From Eubacterium sp. (GTDB lineage Bacteria > Bacillota > Clostridia > Oscillospirales > Acutalibacteraceae), in the NCBI GenBank assembly GCA_017458975.1, contig JAFSZK010000060.1:1-39054 (forward strand): DNA of 39,054 bases, written 5' to 3'. The notes beneath the pieces were generated by a model. It saw only the letters and a list, made by a program, of their open reading frames with translations, ran no database searches and was not told the DNA's origin. The number at the start of each line of letters is the position of its first letter. Positions within the stretch are counted from its first letter, which is position 1. Made by a program: the position numbers and the translations under genes. Shown in pieces: positions 7,278 to 15,769 of this stretch.

Positions 7278-8810
7278 ATGTTTCAGTTTAAAAAGGAAGG
7301 CGATAAGCTTATTTCGTCTTTGAAAAACGGAACTGCTTCGGTTAATTCGATTCCTCCCTTTAAGTGGATAAAGGCTGAAGGTATTACAAGAAGATGGATT
7401 ATTAATATTTTAGCCGTTATTGCGCTTGCTTTTCTTGCTGCGTTTATAATTCTTTCGGTCGGTATTAAAAACTATTATTATAATACTACCGAAAGTATTG
7501 TTAATTCGGGCGCTTCGGAAAGCGCGGTAAGCTATTTTCAGAATAATCTTAAAGCCGGTAATTCTCTTGAAGCCTCTGCGGCGGATTTCGTAAACTCTTA
7601 TTCTTATAAAAACCGTACAACGCTCTGGATTATTGATAATGACGGCGACGTTATTTTATCCTCAAGCGGTTTTGCAATCGATAAACAGGAAATGCCCGAT
7701 TATGACGAGGCAATGCAAAATGAAAGCAAATCGGCTAAGTTTATCGGTAAAGCAGCTAACGGTGAAAAAATGATGGCTGTATGCCGCGCGGTTACGGATA
7801 CTGACGGAACCGAGGTCGGCGCAATAAGAGTTATGACGAACATTGAAAAGCTTGATATGCAAATTGCAACAATCAGGTTTTTAATTCTTATTATTCTCCT
7901 TTTGATTATGGGAATAATAGTATATTCAAACCGCTTTTTTATCCGTTCGATTATTAAGCCCGTTAAAGAGATAAATGAAGCTACTAAGCTCATAACCCAG
8001 GGCAATCTTGACGTCAGAATTGAGAAGCAGTATAACGACGAAATAGGCGATTTGTCTGACAGTATTAATACTATGGCAACCGAAATTGCGGCTGCCGATA
8101 AAATGAAAAACGATTTCATATCAACAATTTCTCACGAGCTGAGAACGCCTCTTACCTCAATTAAGGGCTGGGGCGAAACCTTAACGCTCGGTAACGAGGA
8201 CAATGTTGACGAGCTTACCAAAAAGGGTTTACAGGTAATTGTAAGCGAAGCCGGAAGGCTTGAGGGCTTTGTTGAGGAGCTTCTCGACTTCTCAAGGCTT
8301 CAGAGCGGACGTATGAATTTAAGGCTTACAAAAACCGATATTTTAGCTGAGCTTGAGGAAACACTCTTTACCTTCAGGGAAAGAGCCGTAAGAGAGGGCT
8401 ACGAGGTTAAATACAGCGTACCCGAAATACCCTCCGTAGCAAATGCGGACCCCAACAGGCTTAAGCAGGTGTTTATGAATATTCTTGACAATGCTCTTAA
8501 ATATTCAAGACCCGGCTCAAAGATTTTTGTAAAGGCTGAATTTGTAAAAAAGGACGATAAAGATTTCGTTCAGATTGCAATTGCAGACCAGGGCTGCGGA
8601 ATATCAGCCGAGGATTTGCCCCATGTTAAGGAGAAATTCTATAAGGCTAACGTCAGCGTAAGAGGTTCGGGTATCGGACTTGCCGTTACTAACGAGATTG
8701 TAAACCTCCATCACGGCTCTCTTGATATTGATTCCGTTGAAGGAAAGGGAACTCTCGTTACAATTCTTCTTCCCGTAGAAGAAATTGCAGATATGGAAAA
8801 CGAACAATAG
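7278..8810 (+). CDS. Membrane sensor histidine kinase
   Basis: The 510-residue kinase has helix 1 (about 40-62), an extracytoplasmic sensor domain (about 65-195) resembling a dCACHE/PAS-like fold, helix 2 (about 200-216), a HAMP linker (220-272) and a HisKA domain with His286 in SHELRTPLTSIKG. Its HATPase_c domain has the N box (N401, N405), a DQGCG G1 box (about 437-441) and RGSGIGLAV (462-470). It is most similar in layout to PhoR/ResE/WalK-type kinases. It pairs with the response regulator immediately upstream and probably autophosphorylates in response to an extracellular cue. An unusually long cytoplasmic N-terminus (about 39 residues) precedes the first helix. Confidence 0.94.
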   Translation: MFQFKKEGDKLISSLKNGTASVNSIPPFKWIKAEGITRRWIINILAVIALAFLAAFIILSVGIKNYYYNTTESIVNSGASESAVSYFQNNLKAGNSLEASAADFVNSYSYKNRTTLWIIDNDGDVILSSSGFAIDKQEMPDYDEAMQNESKSAKFIGKAANGEKMMAVCRAVTDTDGTEVGAIRVMTNIEKLDMQIATIRFLILIILLLIMGIIVYSNRFFIRSIIKPVKEINEATKLITQGNLDVRIEKQYNDEIGDLSDSINTMATEIAAADKMKNDFISTISHELRTPLTSIKGWGETLTLGNEDNVDELTKKGLQVIVSEAGRLEGFVEELLDFSRLQSGRMNLRLTKTDILAELEETLFTFRERAVREGYEVKYSVPEIPSVANADPNRLKQVFMNILDNALKYSRPGSKIFVKAEFVKKDDKDFVQIAIADQGCGISAEDLPHVKEKFYKANVSVRGSGIGLAVTNEIVNLHHGSLDIDSVEGKGTLVTILLPVEEIADMENEQ

Positions 8811-8821
8811 AAAGGACTTTT

Positions 8822-9793
8822 ATGTCTAAAAAAACACATAAAACCTCCGTCGGCGGACAGGCTCTTATCGAAGGAATAATGATGAGAGGTCCGAAGGGTA
8901 TGGCTACTGCCGTGCGCAAGCCCGACGGTGAGATATTAACCGAATACCACGATATAATTAACTTCGGAGAAAAGCATAAAATCCTTAAGGCTCCGCTTTT
9001 AAGAGGAATTACAGCTTTTATTGAGTCAATGATTATGGGCTATAAGGCGCTTATGTATTCCGCCGAGGTATCGGGTATGGAAGAAATTGAAAACAGCGAG
9101 ATGTCGGGCTTTGAAAAATGGCTTGACGATAAGTTCGGCGATAAGCTTATGAATTTTATTATGGGTATCGCTTCATTTTTAGGCATCGCTCTCGCAATTC
9201 TTATTTTCTTCTTTTTACCGAATTTAATATTTAAGGGTATTAATACGCTTTCTCATAATGCGCTTGACGCTTTTCAGGGAACCTTTGAGGGCGTAATTAA
9301 AATAATAATCTTTGTTTGTTATATGGCTCTTGTATCTCAGATGAAGGATATAAAAAGGGTATTCAAGTATCACGGCGCTGAGCATAAAACAATATGCTGT
9401 TATGAAAGCGGTATGGAGCTTACCGTTGAAAACGTAAAGAGCTGCACGCGTTTTCACCCGAGGTGCGGTACCTCGTTTATGTTTGTAATGCTTATATTAA
9501 GTATATTTGTAATAACCTTACTCTCGCTTGTTGTTCCCGAAGAATTAAAGCACAATGTTGTTTTATGGACGATTATTAAGCTTCCTATGATTCCGATTAT
9601 TATGGGACTGGGATATGAGTTTATAAAATATGCGGGACGTCACGATAATATACTTGTAACAATTCTTTCCGCACCCGGTCTGTGGATGCAGAGAATTACA
9701 ACAAAAGAGCCCGAAGAGGACATTATAGAGGTTGGTATCTCAGCCTTTAAAGCAGTTATTACCGATAACCCCGAGGATGACGAAATTAAGTAA
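8822..9793 (+). CDS. DUF1385 family membrane protein (YqhQ-like)
   Basis: The 323-residue protein opens with GGQALIEGIMMRGPKGMATAV, the hallmark of DUF1385/YqhQ. It has several membrane segments (about 115-137, 150-170, 210-235 and 245-265) and the conserved KYHGAEHKTICCYE and RFHPRCGTSF motifs, whose His/Cys/Glu residues could bind a metal or act catalytically. The biochemical role of the family is not established. In Clostridia it is frequently found just before prmC, as here: its TAA overlaps the prmC ATG by one base (TAATG), so the two genes are coupled. Confidence 0.92.
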   Translation: MSKKTHKTSVGGQALIEGIMMRGPKGMATAVRKPDGEILTEYHDIINFGEKHKILKAPLLRGITAFIESMIMGYKALMYSAEVSGMEEIENSEMSGFEKWLDDKFGDKLMNFIMGIASFLGIALAILIFFFLPNLIFKGINTLSHNALDAFQGTFEGVIKIIIFVCYMALVSQMKDIKRVFKYHGAEHKTICCYESGMELTVENVKSCTRFHPRCGTSFMFVMLILSIFVITLLSLVVPEELKHNVVLWTIIKLPMIPIIMGLGYEFIKYAGRHDNILVTILSAPGLWMQRITTKEPEEDIIEVGISAFKAVITDNPEDDEIK

Positions 9794-10608
9794 TGAATTT
9801 AAAAGAAGCTTATTCATATTCGGTACGTTTTTTACAGGGCAATAATGTTGACGAAGCCGATTTTAAGGCGCTCTGCGTTTGTTGTGCTGTTGCGGGAATA
9901 AAAAACAGTGAATACTCCTTGCATATTAACGACGATATTATTCATTCTCGCCTTGCTGAAATGCTGTGGGCGCTCAGGGAAGGCGAGCCCCTGCAGTATG
10001 TAATCGGTAAATGGGATTTTTACGAAAGCGAGTTCTGTGTCGGTAAGGGAGTTTTAATTCCGAGACCCGAAACCGAGGAGCTTGTTGAGCTTGTGTATAA
10101 CTACGCAAAGGAGCTTGAAAGACCCGTAATTATTGATTTATGCGCAGGAAGCGGATGTATCGGCATAAGCCTTGCAAAAAAGCTCAATTCAAGCGTATAT
10201 CTTGTAGAAAAAAGCAAGGACGCTTTCGAGTATTTATGTAAAAATTCAAGGGGTGTTGAAAACGCATTTCCGATTAATGCCGATATTAACGATATGATTG
10301 ATTTGCCAAAAGCTGATATTATTGTTTCCAATCCTCCGTATATTAAGTCGGGCGACCTTGACTCGCTTCAAAGTGAGGTTAAAAGAGAACCGAAAATCGC
10401 GCTTGACGGAGGTATGGACGGTCTTGATTTCTATCGGATAATAAATGATAAATGGGCTGATAAGCTCCGTGATTTCGGAAAGCTGTTTCTTGAAATCGGC
10501 AACGACCAGGGCAAAAGCATTAATGACATTCTTATAAATTTCAAAAATATTAGAGTAAAGAAAGATATTTACGGTAATGACAGAATGGTTGTTGCCGATA
10601 AAAGGTGA
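9793..10608 (+). CDS. prmC: Release factor glutamine methyltransferase PrmC/HemK
   Basis: PrmC methylates the Gln of the GGQ motif in peptide-chain release factors, using S-adenosylmethionine. The 271-residue protein has the N-terminal helical recognition domain (1-80), the PRPETEELVE segment (90-99), SAM motif I DLCAGSGCIG (115-124) and the defining NPPY tetrad at 180-183. The length is slightly below the usual 280-290. Translation is coupled to the DUF1385 gene by a TAATG overlap. prfA, the usual partner in many bacteria, is not in the window. Confidence 0.94.
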   Translation: MNLKEAYSYSVRFLQGNNVDEADFKALCVCCAVAGIKNSEYSLHINDDIIHSRLAEMLWALREGEPLQYVIGKWDFYESEFCVGKGVLIPRPETEELVELVYNYAKELERPVIIDLCAGSGCIGISLAKKLNSSVYLVEKSKDAFEYLCKNSRGVENAFPINADINDMIDLPKADIIVSNPPYIKSGDLDSLQSEVKREPKIALDGGMDGLDFYRIINDKWADKLRDFGKLFLEIGNDQGKSINDILINFKNIRVKKDIYGNDRMVVADKR

Positions 10609-10612
10609 TAAA

Positions 10613-11275
10613 ATGGTAACGCTTATTTCACTGATAAGACAGGGCAATATTCAGCAAGCCGTTATTTTCATTCTTTCGGGTTGCTTCGTTGTATTTATCT
10701 GTTCGCCTATTCACGAGCTTTCACATGCCTTTGTTGCATATAAGCTCGGCGACAATACGGCTAAAAAAGAGGGAAGACTAACCTTTAATCCGATATCACA
10801 TATCGACCCGATAGGTATGATAATGATTCTTCTTTTCGGCTTCGGTTATGCAAAGCCGGTTCCCGTTGATATGCGTAATTTTAAAAATCCGAAAAGCGGT
10901 ATGGCGCTTACAGCTCTTGCAGGACCGGTATCCAATATAATTATGGCTTTTATAAGCATTTTTATTGTTTACGCTATGGGCGAGCCGAGCTCCGCCTTTC
11001 TCGGTTATGTTAAAACCTTCTTTGAATTTTCTGCAATTATCAACGTATCGCTCGGCGCGTTTAATCTTATTCCGATACCGCCGCTTGACGGTTCAAAGAT
11101 TCTTGCGGGAATTCTTCCGAATAAAACCTATTATAAATATATGCAGTATGAAAGATATGCAATGATTGGACTTCTTGTTCTTCTTGCAACGGGAGTTCTT
11201 GATAAAATTCTTAACGTTGCGGTTACTGCGTTATTATTTGTTATTTCAATTATTCCGCATCTTATTTTTAGCTAA
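10613..11275 (+). CDS. Site-2 protease family zinc metalloprotease (M50)
   Basis: The best start is ATG 10613, preceded by AAAGGTGAT. A frame-open ATG at 10577 would overlap prmC by 32 bases and add a non-hydrophobic leader. The 220-residue membrane protein has the zinc motif HELSH (34-38), the segment FNPISHIDPIG (58-68) and the second metal motif NLIPIPPLDG (151-160, with Asp159). This is the YwhC/SpoIVFB-like short M50 architecture without a PDZ domain. It should cleave a substrate within the membrane. The substrate is unknown; sporulation or cell-envelope regulators are typical for relatives. Confidence 0.9.
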   Translation: MVTLISLIRQGNIQQAVIFILSGCFVVFICSPIHELSHAFVAYKLGDNTAKKEGRLTFNPISHIDPIGMIMILLFGFGYAKPVPVDMRNFKNPKSGMALTALAGPVSNIIMAFISIFIVYAMGEPSSAFLGYVKTFFEFSAIINVSLGAFNLIPIPPLDGSKILAGILPNKTYYKYMQYERYAMIGLLVLLATGVLDKILNVAVTALLFVISIIPHLIFS

Positions 11276-11284
11276 GGATATAAT

Positions 11285-12031
11285 ATGGCTGATTTAACGT
11301 ATAAAATTGAGGTGTTTGAGGGTCCTATGGACTTGCTTTTACATCTCATAAGTAAGCATAAACTGAATATTAACGATATTCCTATTGTTGAGCTTGTTAA
11401 TCAGTATCTTGATTACGTGCGCCAGATGGAAGAGGCTGATTTTGATATTGCGGGCGACTTTCTTGAAATGGCAGCAAGACTGATTTATATAAAAACGGTA
11501 TCGCTTCTGCCGCGCCATGAGGAAGCTGAGGAGCTGAAAAAAGAGCTTACCGGCGAGCTTATAGAGTATCGCGATTGTAAGCTTATGGCTGAAAAGCTTT
11601 CGAAACAGACCGACGGCTTCGGACGTTTTGTAAGAGAACCCGAGGGCGGTTGGGTTAATTACGACTATGAGCGTTTTCATGAGGGCGACGAGCTTCTTGA
11701 CGCTTACATAAACGTTGCGGGAAAGGCTATGAGAAGACTGCCGCCACCCGTCGATACCTTTAAAGCAATTGTTGCAAGAAAGTTTGTTAACGTTGCTTCT
11801 AAAGTCAGAACGGTTATGAGGAAGCTCTGGAGCGGTAAAAAGGTAAAGTTTGAAAGCCTTTTTGAAGGAGCTCAGTCAAAAAGCGACCTTGTTGCAACCT
11901 TCCTTGCGGTGCTTGAGCTTGCTAAAACAAAGCGTATTACTATTGACGGCGATATGAAAAATCCGACTGTTCAGATGGTAAACGAGGTTAATACAAATAT
12001 TGATAATGAAGAGGTAGACGTCGTTGAATAA
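11285..12031 (+). CDS. scpA: Segregation and condensation protein A
   Basis: ScpA is the kleisin subunit that bridges the Smc ATPase heads in the bacterial condensin Smc-ScpA-ScpB. The 248-residue protein has the characteristic N-terminus (YKIEVFEGPMDLLLHLI), the helical Smc neck-binding region with DFLEMAARLIYIKT, a middle linker, and the C-terminal winged helix with VATFLAVLELAK (about 200-212). Length is normal. It overlaps scpB by eight bases, which makes stoichiometric coupled synthesis likely. smc itself is elsewhere. Confidence 0.96.
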   Translation: MADLTYKIEVFEGPMDLLLHLISKHKLNINDIPIVELVNQYLDYVRQMEEADFDIAGDFLEMAARLIYIKTVSLLPRHEEAEELKKELTGELIEYRDCKLMAEKLSKQTDGFGRFVREPEGGWVNYDYERFHEGDELLDAYINVAGKAMRRLPPPVDTFKAIVARKFVNVASKVRTVMRKLWSGKKVKFESLFEGAQSKSDLVATFLAVLELAKTKRITIDGDMKNPTVQMVNEVNTNIDNEEVDVVE

Positions 12032-12647
12032 AAACGAAAACTTGATTTCGGCACTTGAAGCAATGCTTTTTGCCGCAGGCGACCCCGTCGAGGTAAGCAA
12101 GCTTGCCGAGGTGCTTGAGCTTGATATAGAAACAGTAACTAAAATGCTTGGACATTTGAGCGCAATGTATGATGAGAGAGACTCGGGTCTTATGCTCATT
12201 AAGGTTGAAAGCAAATATCAGCTTTGTACCCGTGAGCAGTACAGCGATGAGGTAAGAAAGCTTCTTGAGATTAAGAAGAATACTCCGCTTTCAAACGCTG
12301 CGTTTGAAGTTCTTGCAATTATTGCTTATAATAAAACGGTAACGCGTTCTTTTATTGAACAGGTCAGGGGAGTTGATTGCTCCGGCTCGATTTCTTCGCT
12401 TGTTCAAAAGGGATTAATTGAAGAAAAGGGAAGACTTGACTTGCCCGGAAGACCGCTTATTTACGGCACTACCGACAGATTTTTGAGGTGCTTCTCGCTT
12501 AATTCACTTGAGGATTTACCCGACCTGCCGAAAACCGAGGAGATTGAAAACCTCGGTAAGGACGACTCTCAGACATCGCTGTTTGACGAGGAAAAGCAGG
12601 ACGAAAAGAACGCAATATTAGAAGAAAAATCGGAAGGGGATGAATAA
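12024..12647 (+). CDS. scpB: Segregation and condensation protein B
   Basis: ScpB dimers bind the central linker of ScpA. The start is a TTG at 12024 inside the end of scpA, preceded by GAAGAGG. The 207 residues carry the two winged helices: LISALEAMLFAAGDPV at the N-terminus, and AFEVLAIIAYNKTVTRSFIEQVRGVD with GRPLIYGTTDRFL in the second. An acidic, probably disordered tail follows after about residue 165. It is a normal member of the family. Confidence 0.95.
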   Translation: MNKNENLISALEAMLFAAGDPVEVSKLAEVLELDIETVTKMLGHLSAMYDERDSGLMLIKVESKYQLCTREQYSDEVRKLLEIKKNTPLSNAAFEVLAIIAYNKTVTRSFIEQVRGVDCSGSISSLVQKGLIEEKGRLDLPGRPLIYGTTDRFLRCFSLNSLEDLPDLPKTEEIENLGKDDSQTSLFDEEKQDEKNAILEEKSEGDE

Positions 12648-12652
12648 AACAA

Positions 12653-13411
12653 GTGAAAGTATTTTTAATAATTCTTGCTGTTCTTTTTATTCTTATCACT
12701 CTTTTGATGTTGCTTTCAGCCGAGTTTACGATAATTTTCGATAACGGCTGGACTACAAAGGTCAGAGTTCTGTTTTTTGAATTTGACATTAAGCTTTCAA
12801 AGCTCCTTTCCTTTATTCTTATGCCCGAAAAGGCGGCTGAGGACGCTAAAGAGAATCAAAAGGAAAAGAAAAAGACCAAGGAAGAAACAAAGGCGCAAAC
12901 CGAAGCTGAAAAGACCGAAGAAGAAACTATTGTTGAAGAAGAGCAAAAGGAAGAAATCACTGAAGAAAATAAAGAAGAAGCTAAGGTGCCGGCGGTTGAA
13001 GATAAGCCGAAAAAGCCAAACTTTATTCAAAAGCTTTATAACGACGAGGGTATTGTCGGAATACTCCTTTTAATTTCAAATTTACTTCAGACTGTAAATT
13101 CAGCCGTAACAACTTTAATTAAAGGTTTGCATATTTACTCATTATATGTTAAAATGATTATCGGAGGCGGCGACCCCGCCGATATCGGAGAAAAATACGG
13201 AGCGATTTGCTCGTGGTACTATCCGATGAAGGGCATAATCCTTAACCAGATGAAGGTTGACGAATATGACGATTATATTCAGGCTGACTTTATTTCGCCG
13301 AGGAGCGAATACGAGCTTCAGTTTATCGGTTCAATAAGCGTCGGTCTTCTTGTAAAGGTTCTGCTTAAAGCGGGAAAAGTATTTGTAGTTAATTTGATTA
13401 AAAATAAATAA
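12653..13411 (+). CDS. DUF2953 family protein (YtfI-like) with a Lys/Glu-rich linker
   Basis: The start is a GTG at 12653 with AAGGGGATG upstream. The 252-residue product has an N-terminal hydrophobic segment (1-20), a short beta stretch typical of DUF2953 (TIIFDNGWTTKVRVLFFEFDI), a low-complexity Lys/Glu block (about 60-115) and the conserved C-terminal part with KMIIGGGDPADIGEKYGAI. In Bacillus the DUF2953 gene ytfI precedes gerW (ytfJ), and the same order is seen here. A sporulation-related role at the membrane is therefore plausible but unproven. The charged linker is likely a flexible spacer; its length probably varies between strains. Confidence 0.87.
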   Translation: MKVFLIILAVLFILITLLMLLSAEFTIIFDNGWTTKVRVLFFEFDIKLSKLLSFILMPEKAAEDAKENQKEKKKTKEETKAQTEAEKTEEETIVEEEQKEEITEENKEEAKVPAVEDKPKKPNFIQKLYNDEGIVGILLLISNLLQTVNSAVTTLIKGLHIYSLYVKMIIGGGDPADIGEKYGAICSWYYPMKGIILNQMKVDEYDDYIQADFISPRSEYELQFIGSISVGLLVKVLLKAGKVFVVNLIKNK

Positions 13412-13429
13412 TTAAGGAGAGGTATAAAA

Positions 13430-13822
13430 ATGAAAGAAACTCCGGTTAACAAAATTATGGAAAGCACCCTTGAAAGAATGAAGGAAATGGTTGACGTATC
13501 AACTATTATCGGCGAACCTATGGTAACGGGCGACACAACACTTATTCCCGTATCAAAGGTTACTTACGGCTTTACCTCGGGCGGTACGGACCTTCCGTCG
13601 AAGCAGAATGCCGAGCTCTTCGGAGGCGGCGGTGGCGGCGGCGTTTCAATCCAGCCCGTTGCTTTCATCGTAATTCAGGACGGCAAGTGCAGATTAATGC
13701 AGATTAACAACTACACCTCATCTGCTGACCGCGCAATCGCGATGATTCCCGAGCTTGTTGATAAGCTTACCGAGCTTATTTCTTCAAAGGGCGAAGAGTC
13801 CGAAGCTACAGAAGCCGAATAA
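13430..13822 (+). CDS. gerW: GerW/YtfJ family spore protein
   Basis: The 130-residue protein matches the GerW (YtfJ) family: NKIMESTLERMKEMVDVSTI at the N-terminus, then GDTTLIPVSKVTYGF, a Gly run (FGGGGGGGVSIQP) and PVAFIVIQDG. In Bacillus subtilis GerW is needed for efficient spore germination and sits in the inner spore. It is the main evidence in this window that the organism sporulates. A strong AAGGAGAGG site precedes the ATG, and the DUF2953 gene lies 18 bases upstream. Confidence 0.93.
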   Translation: MKETPVNKIMESTLERMKEMVDVSTIIGEPMVTGDTTLIPVSKVTYGFTSGGTDLPSKQNAELFGGGGGGGVSIQPVAFIVIQDGKCRLMQINNYTSSADRAIAMIPELVDKLTELISSKGEESEATEAE

Positions 13823-13835
13823 TAATATAATTTTA

Positions 13836-13874
13836 AATCACCTGCATACTATTAATTAGAATGTGCAGGTGATT
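13836..13874 (+). promoter_or_regulatory. Hairpin that covers the ribosome site of the carboxypeptidase gene
   Basis: AATCACCTGCA (13836-13846) and TGCAGGTGATT (13864-13874) form a perfect 11-bp stem with a 17-base loop. The 3' arm contains AGGTGAT, the Shine-Dalgarno sequence of the ATG at 13878. No T run follows, so it is more likely a translational control element or mRNA stabiliser than a terminator. Confidence 0.6.
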
Positions 13875-13877
13875 ATT

Positions 13878-14906
13878 ATGTTTAAAAGGTTTTTTATTTT
13901 GTTTTTAGCGGTTCTGTTACTCCCGAGTTATAATGTAAAAGCCTCCTACATAAGCGCAAAGGCGTACGCAGTTATTGATTCTGCAAACAGAACTTTGCTT
14001 GATAAGAAAAACATTAATAAAAAAATGCCAATGGCGTCAACTACTAAAATAATGACCTGTCTTATAGCGTGTGAAAGCAAAAGGCTTAATGAAACCGTAA
14101 CAATAACGCCGTTAATGCTTGATAAAACCGAGGGAACGCTGATTAATCTTAAAACAGGAAACAGGATAACTCTTTATGATTTAGTCGTCGGTGCAATGCT
14201 CGCCTCGGGTAATGATGCAGCTAACTCTATTGCAGTTTACCTATCGGGAAATATTAACGACTTTTGCGATAAAATGAATATGCGGGCAAAAGAAATCGGT
14301 ATGTATAATACTCATTTTTCAACGCCCTCGGGACTTGACGAAGGCTCTCATTATTCAACCGCTTATGATATGGCGCTTCTCGGAGCCGAGGCATGCAGAA
14401 ACGATGTATTAATGAGCATTTCAAAGAAGAAAAGTGCGCTTATAACTATTGACTATACCGCCTATAATGTATATAATCACAATAAGCTTCTTAAAAGCGA
14501 TTCAAATTTTATCGGTCTTAAAACAGGCTATACAAGTAAGGCGGGAAGATGTCTTGTAAGCGTATATAACTACAGAGGAAGTAAAATTATCTGCGTTACG
14601 TTAAACGCTCAAAACGACTGGAATGACCATAAGGAGCTTATTAAAAAAGCAAAGCTTAATTATAAAACCTATCAGTCAAACGAAAAATGCACTTTAAGAA
14701 CGCTTGAGGACGGTAATAAATACCTTGATTGCTCATATTGCTTTACCGTTTCCGCCTTAAAGACAGTTTGGGTTAAGATATATTATTATCCTATTGTATA
14801 TCCGCCCGTAAGAAGGGGCGAAGTTATCGGATACGTTGAAATATATTCGTCTGACGAATTGATTAATAAAGTTGATTTGATATCACAGGAGAATTTAAAT
14901 GGCTAA
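13878..14906 (+). CDS. D-alanyl-D-alanine carboxypeptidase, DacF/DacB type (penicillin-binding protein)
   Basis: The chosen start is ATG 13878, with AGGTGAT about five bases upstream. A GTG at 13863 would add five residues before the signal peptide. The 342-residue product has a signal sequence (1-22) and the three S11 serine peptidase motifs: STTK at 54-57, SGN at 110-112 and KTG at 215-217. The enzyme removes the terminal D-Ala from peptidoglycan pentapeptides outside the membrane. No long C-terminal amphipathic anchor is obvious. DacF-like enzymes near gerW and scpAB suggest expression in the sporulation programme, but this is inference. It overlaps the next gene by eight bases. Confidence 0.9.
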   Translation: MFKRFFILFLAVLLLPSYNVKASYISAKAYAVIDSANRTLLDKKNINKKMPMASTTKIMTCLIACESKRLNETVTITPLMLDKTEGTLINLKTGNRITLYDLVVGAMLASGNDAANSIAVYLSGNINDFCDKMNMRAKEIGMYNTHFSTPSGLDEGSHYSTAYDMALLGAEACRNDVLMSISKKKSALITIDYTAYNVYNHNKLLKSDSNFIGLKTGYTSKAGRCLVSVYNYRGSKIICVTLNAQNDWNDHKELIKKAKLNYKTYQSNEKCTLRTLEDGNKYLDCSYCFTVSALKTVWVKIYYYPIVYPPVRRGEVIGYVEIYSSDELINKVDLISQENLNG

Positions 14907-15642
14907 TAAAAACGAAGTACGGCTTCAAAAATTTATGGCTGAGCACGGAGTTGCCTCACGAAGAAAAAGCGAAGAGCTTATAGCCGCGGGAAAGGTTAAG
15001 GTGAATGGTCATATTGCGCAAAGAGGGGAGAAGATTAATCCGTATAAGGACCTTGTTACCGTAAGGGGAGAAAAGATAACCCATATTAAAAAGCGTAAAA
15101 TGATTTATATTATGCTCCATAAGCCTCGCGGATATGTTACCACAGTAAGCGACGAGAGGGGAAGAAAGACCGTAATGGACTTGATTCCCGATATTAAAGA
15201 GAGAGTATATCCCGTCGGCCGCCTTGATAAGGACAGCGAGGGACTGCTTCTTCTTACTAATGACGGCGTTTTTACTAACTGTATGACTCATCCGTCCCAT
15301 GAGTACGCAAAGGTATACCGCGTAACGGTTAGACCTGCGGTAAATGATGTTGTTTTAAATAATTTAAGAAGCGGTATTGAGCTTGACGGCAAAAAGACTG
15401 CTCCCGCGGAGGTTACGGTTTTGTCCGAGGAGGAAAACCGCGTTGTTCTTGAATTTATTTTAAGAGAGGGCAGAAACCGAGAAATAAGAAGAATGTGCGA
15501 AAGTCAGGGGCTTGAGGTTGCAAGACTTAAAAGAACTGCAATAGGCTCTCTTAAGCTTGGTATGCTTGCCCAGGGCAAGTACCGTGAGCTGAGTGAGCAG
15601 GAGGTTAAAAAGCTTTTGCGCTCCGCAGGACACAAAGATTAG
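14899..15642 (+). CDS. Ribosomal large-subunit pseudouridine synthase, RluB/RsuA family
   Basis: The enzyme isomerises a uridine in rRNA, by homology with RluB in 23S rRNA. The 247 residues comprise an S4 RNA-binding domain (about 7-65, LQKFMAEHGVASRRKSEELI) and the catalytic domain with GRLDKDSEGLLLLTND, where Asp110 is the expected nucleophile, and the C-terminal REGRNREIRRMCE signature. Start: ATG 14899 with CAGGAG upstream, inside the end of the carboxypeptidase gene. RluB and RsuA cannot be separated with certainty by eye. Confidence 0.92.
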   Translation: MANKNEVRLQKFMAEHGVASRRKSEELIAAGKVKVNGHIAQRGEKINPYKDLVTVRGEKITHIKKRKMIYIMLHKPRGYVTTVSDERGRKTVMDLIPDIKERVYPVGRLDKDSEGLLLLTNDGVFTNCMTHPSHEYAKVYRVTVRPAVNDVVLNNLRSGIELDGKKTAPAEVTVLSEEENRVVLEFILREGRNREIRRMCESQGLEVARLKRTAIGSLKLGMLAQGKYRELSEQEVKKLLRSAGHKD

Positions 15643-15651
15643 TTTTACTCC

Positions 15652-15680
15652 TTTACAATGATTATAATTTATGATAAAAT
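15652..15680 (+). promoter_or_regulatory. Promoter upstream of the leader peptide and beta-helix gene
   Basis: TTTACA (15652-15657) and TAAAAT (15675-15680), with TG two bases before the -10 box, are 17 bases apart. This leaves a leader of roughly 110 bases before the start codon at 15800. Confidence 0.6.
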
Positions 15681-15711
15681 AAATATATAATTTTTTAAAG
15701 GATATGAGAAT

Positions 15712-15744
15712 ATGTTAATGAGATATAAAAACAAAGCGTGGTAG
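15712..15744 (+). CDS. Ten-residue leader peptide (MLMRYKNKAW)
   Basis: The ATG at 15712 has AAAGGATATGAG about seven bases upstream, a better ribosome site than chance would give. The frame encodes MLMRYKNKAW and stops at TAG 15742-15744. The stop and the Trp codon lie in the 5' arm of the hairpin at 15736-15763. A ribosome ending translation here would keep that arm open, which suggests translational attenuation of the downstream secreted protein. No tandem regulatory codons or alternative stem could be identified. It may also be a functional micropeptide or a chance ORF. Confidence 0.45.
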   Translation: MLMRYKNKAW

Positions 15745-15769
15745 GGTATAACCGTTACTGCGCCTTTTT
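15736..15769 (+). terminator. Terminator or attenuator between the leader peptide and the beta-helix gene
   Basis: GCGTGGTAG (15736-15744) pairs with TTACTGCGC (15755-15763) through nine pairs including three G-U. The ten-base loop contains GGT-ATA-ACC. The stem is followed by CTTTTTA. It lies 31 bases before the downstream start codon, so transcription of that gene must read through it. Confidence 0.6.

Noticed and set aside
10246-10647. 133-codon minus-strand ORF across prmC and the M50 gene
   Set aside because: Shadow frame of two firmly identified coupled genes, no promoter or ribosome site.
12777-13073. 98-codon Arg/Lys-rich plus-strand ORF in the DUF2953 gene
   Set aside because: It arises from the +1 frame of the Lys/Glu-rich linker; the basic composition is a codon artefact.
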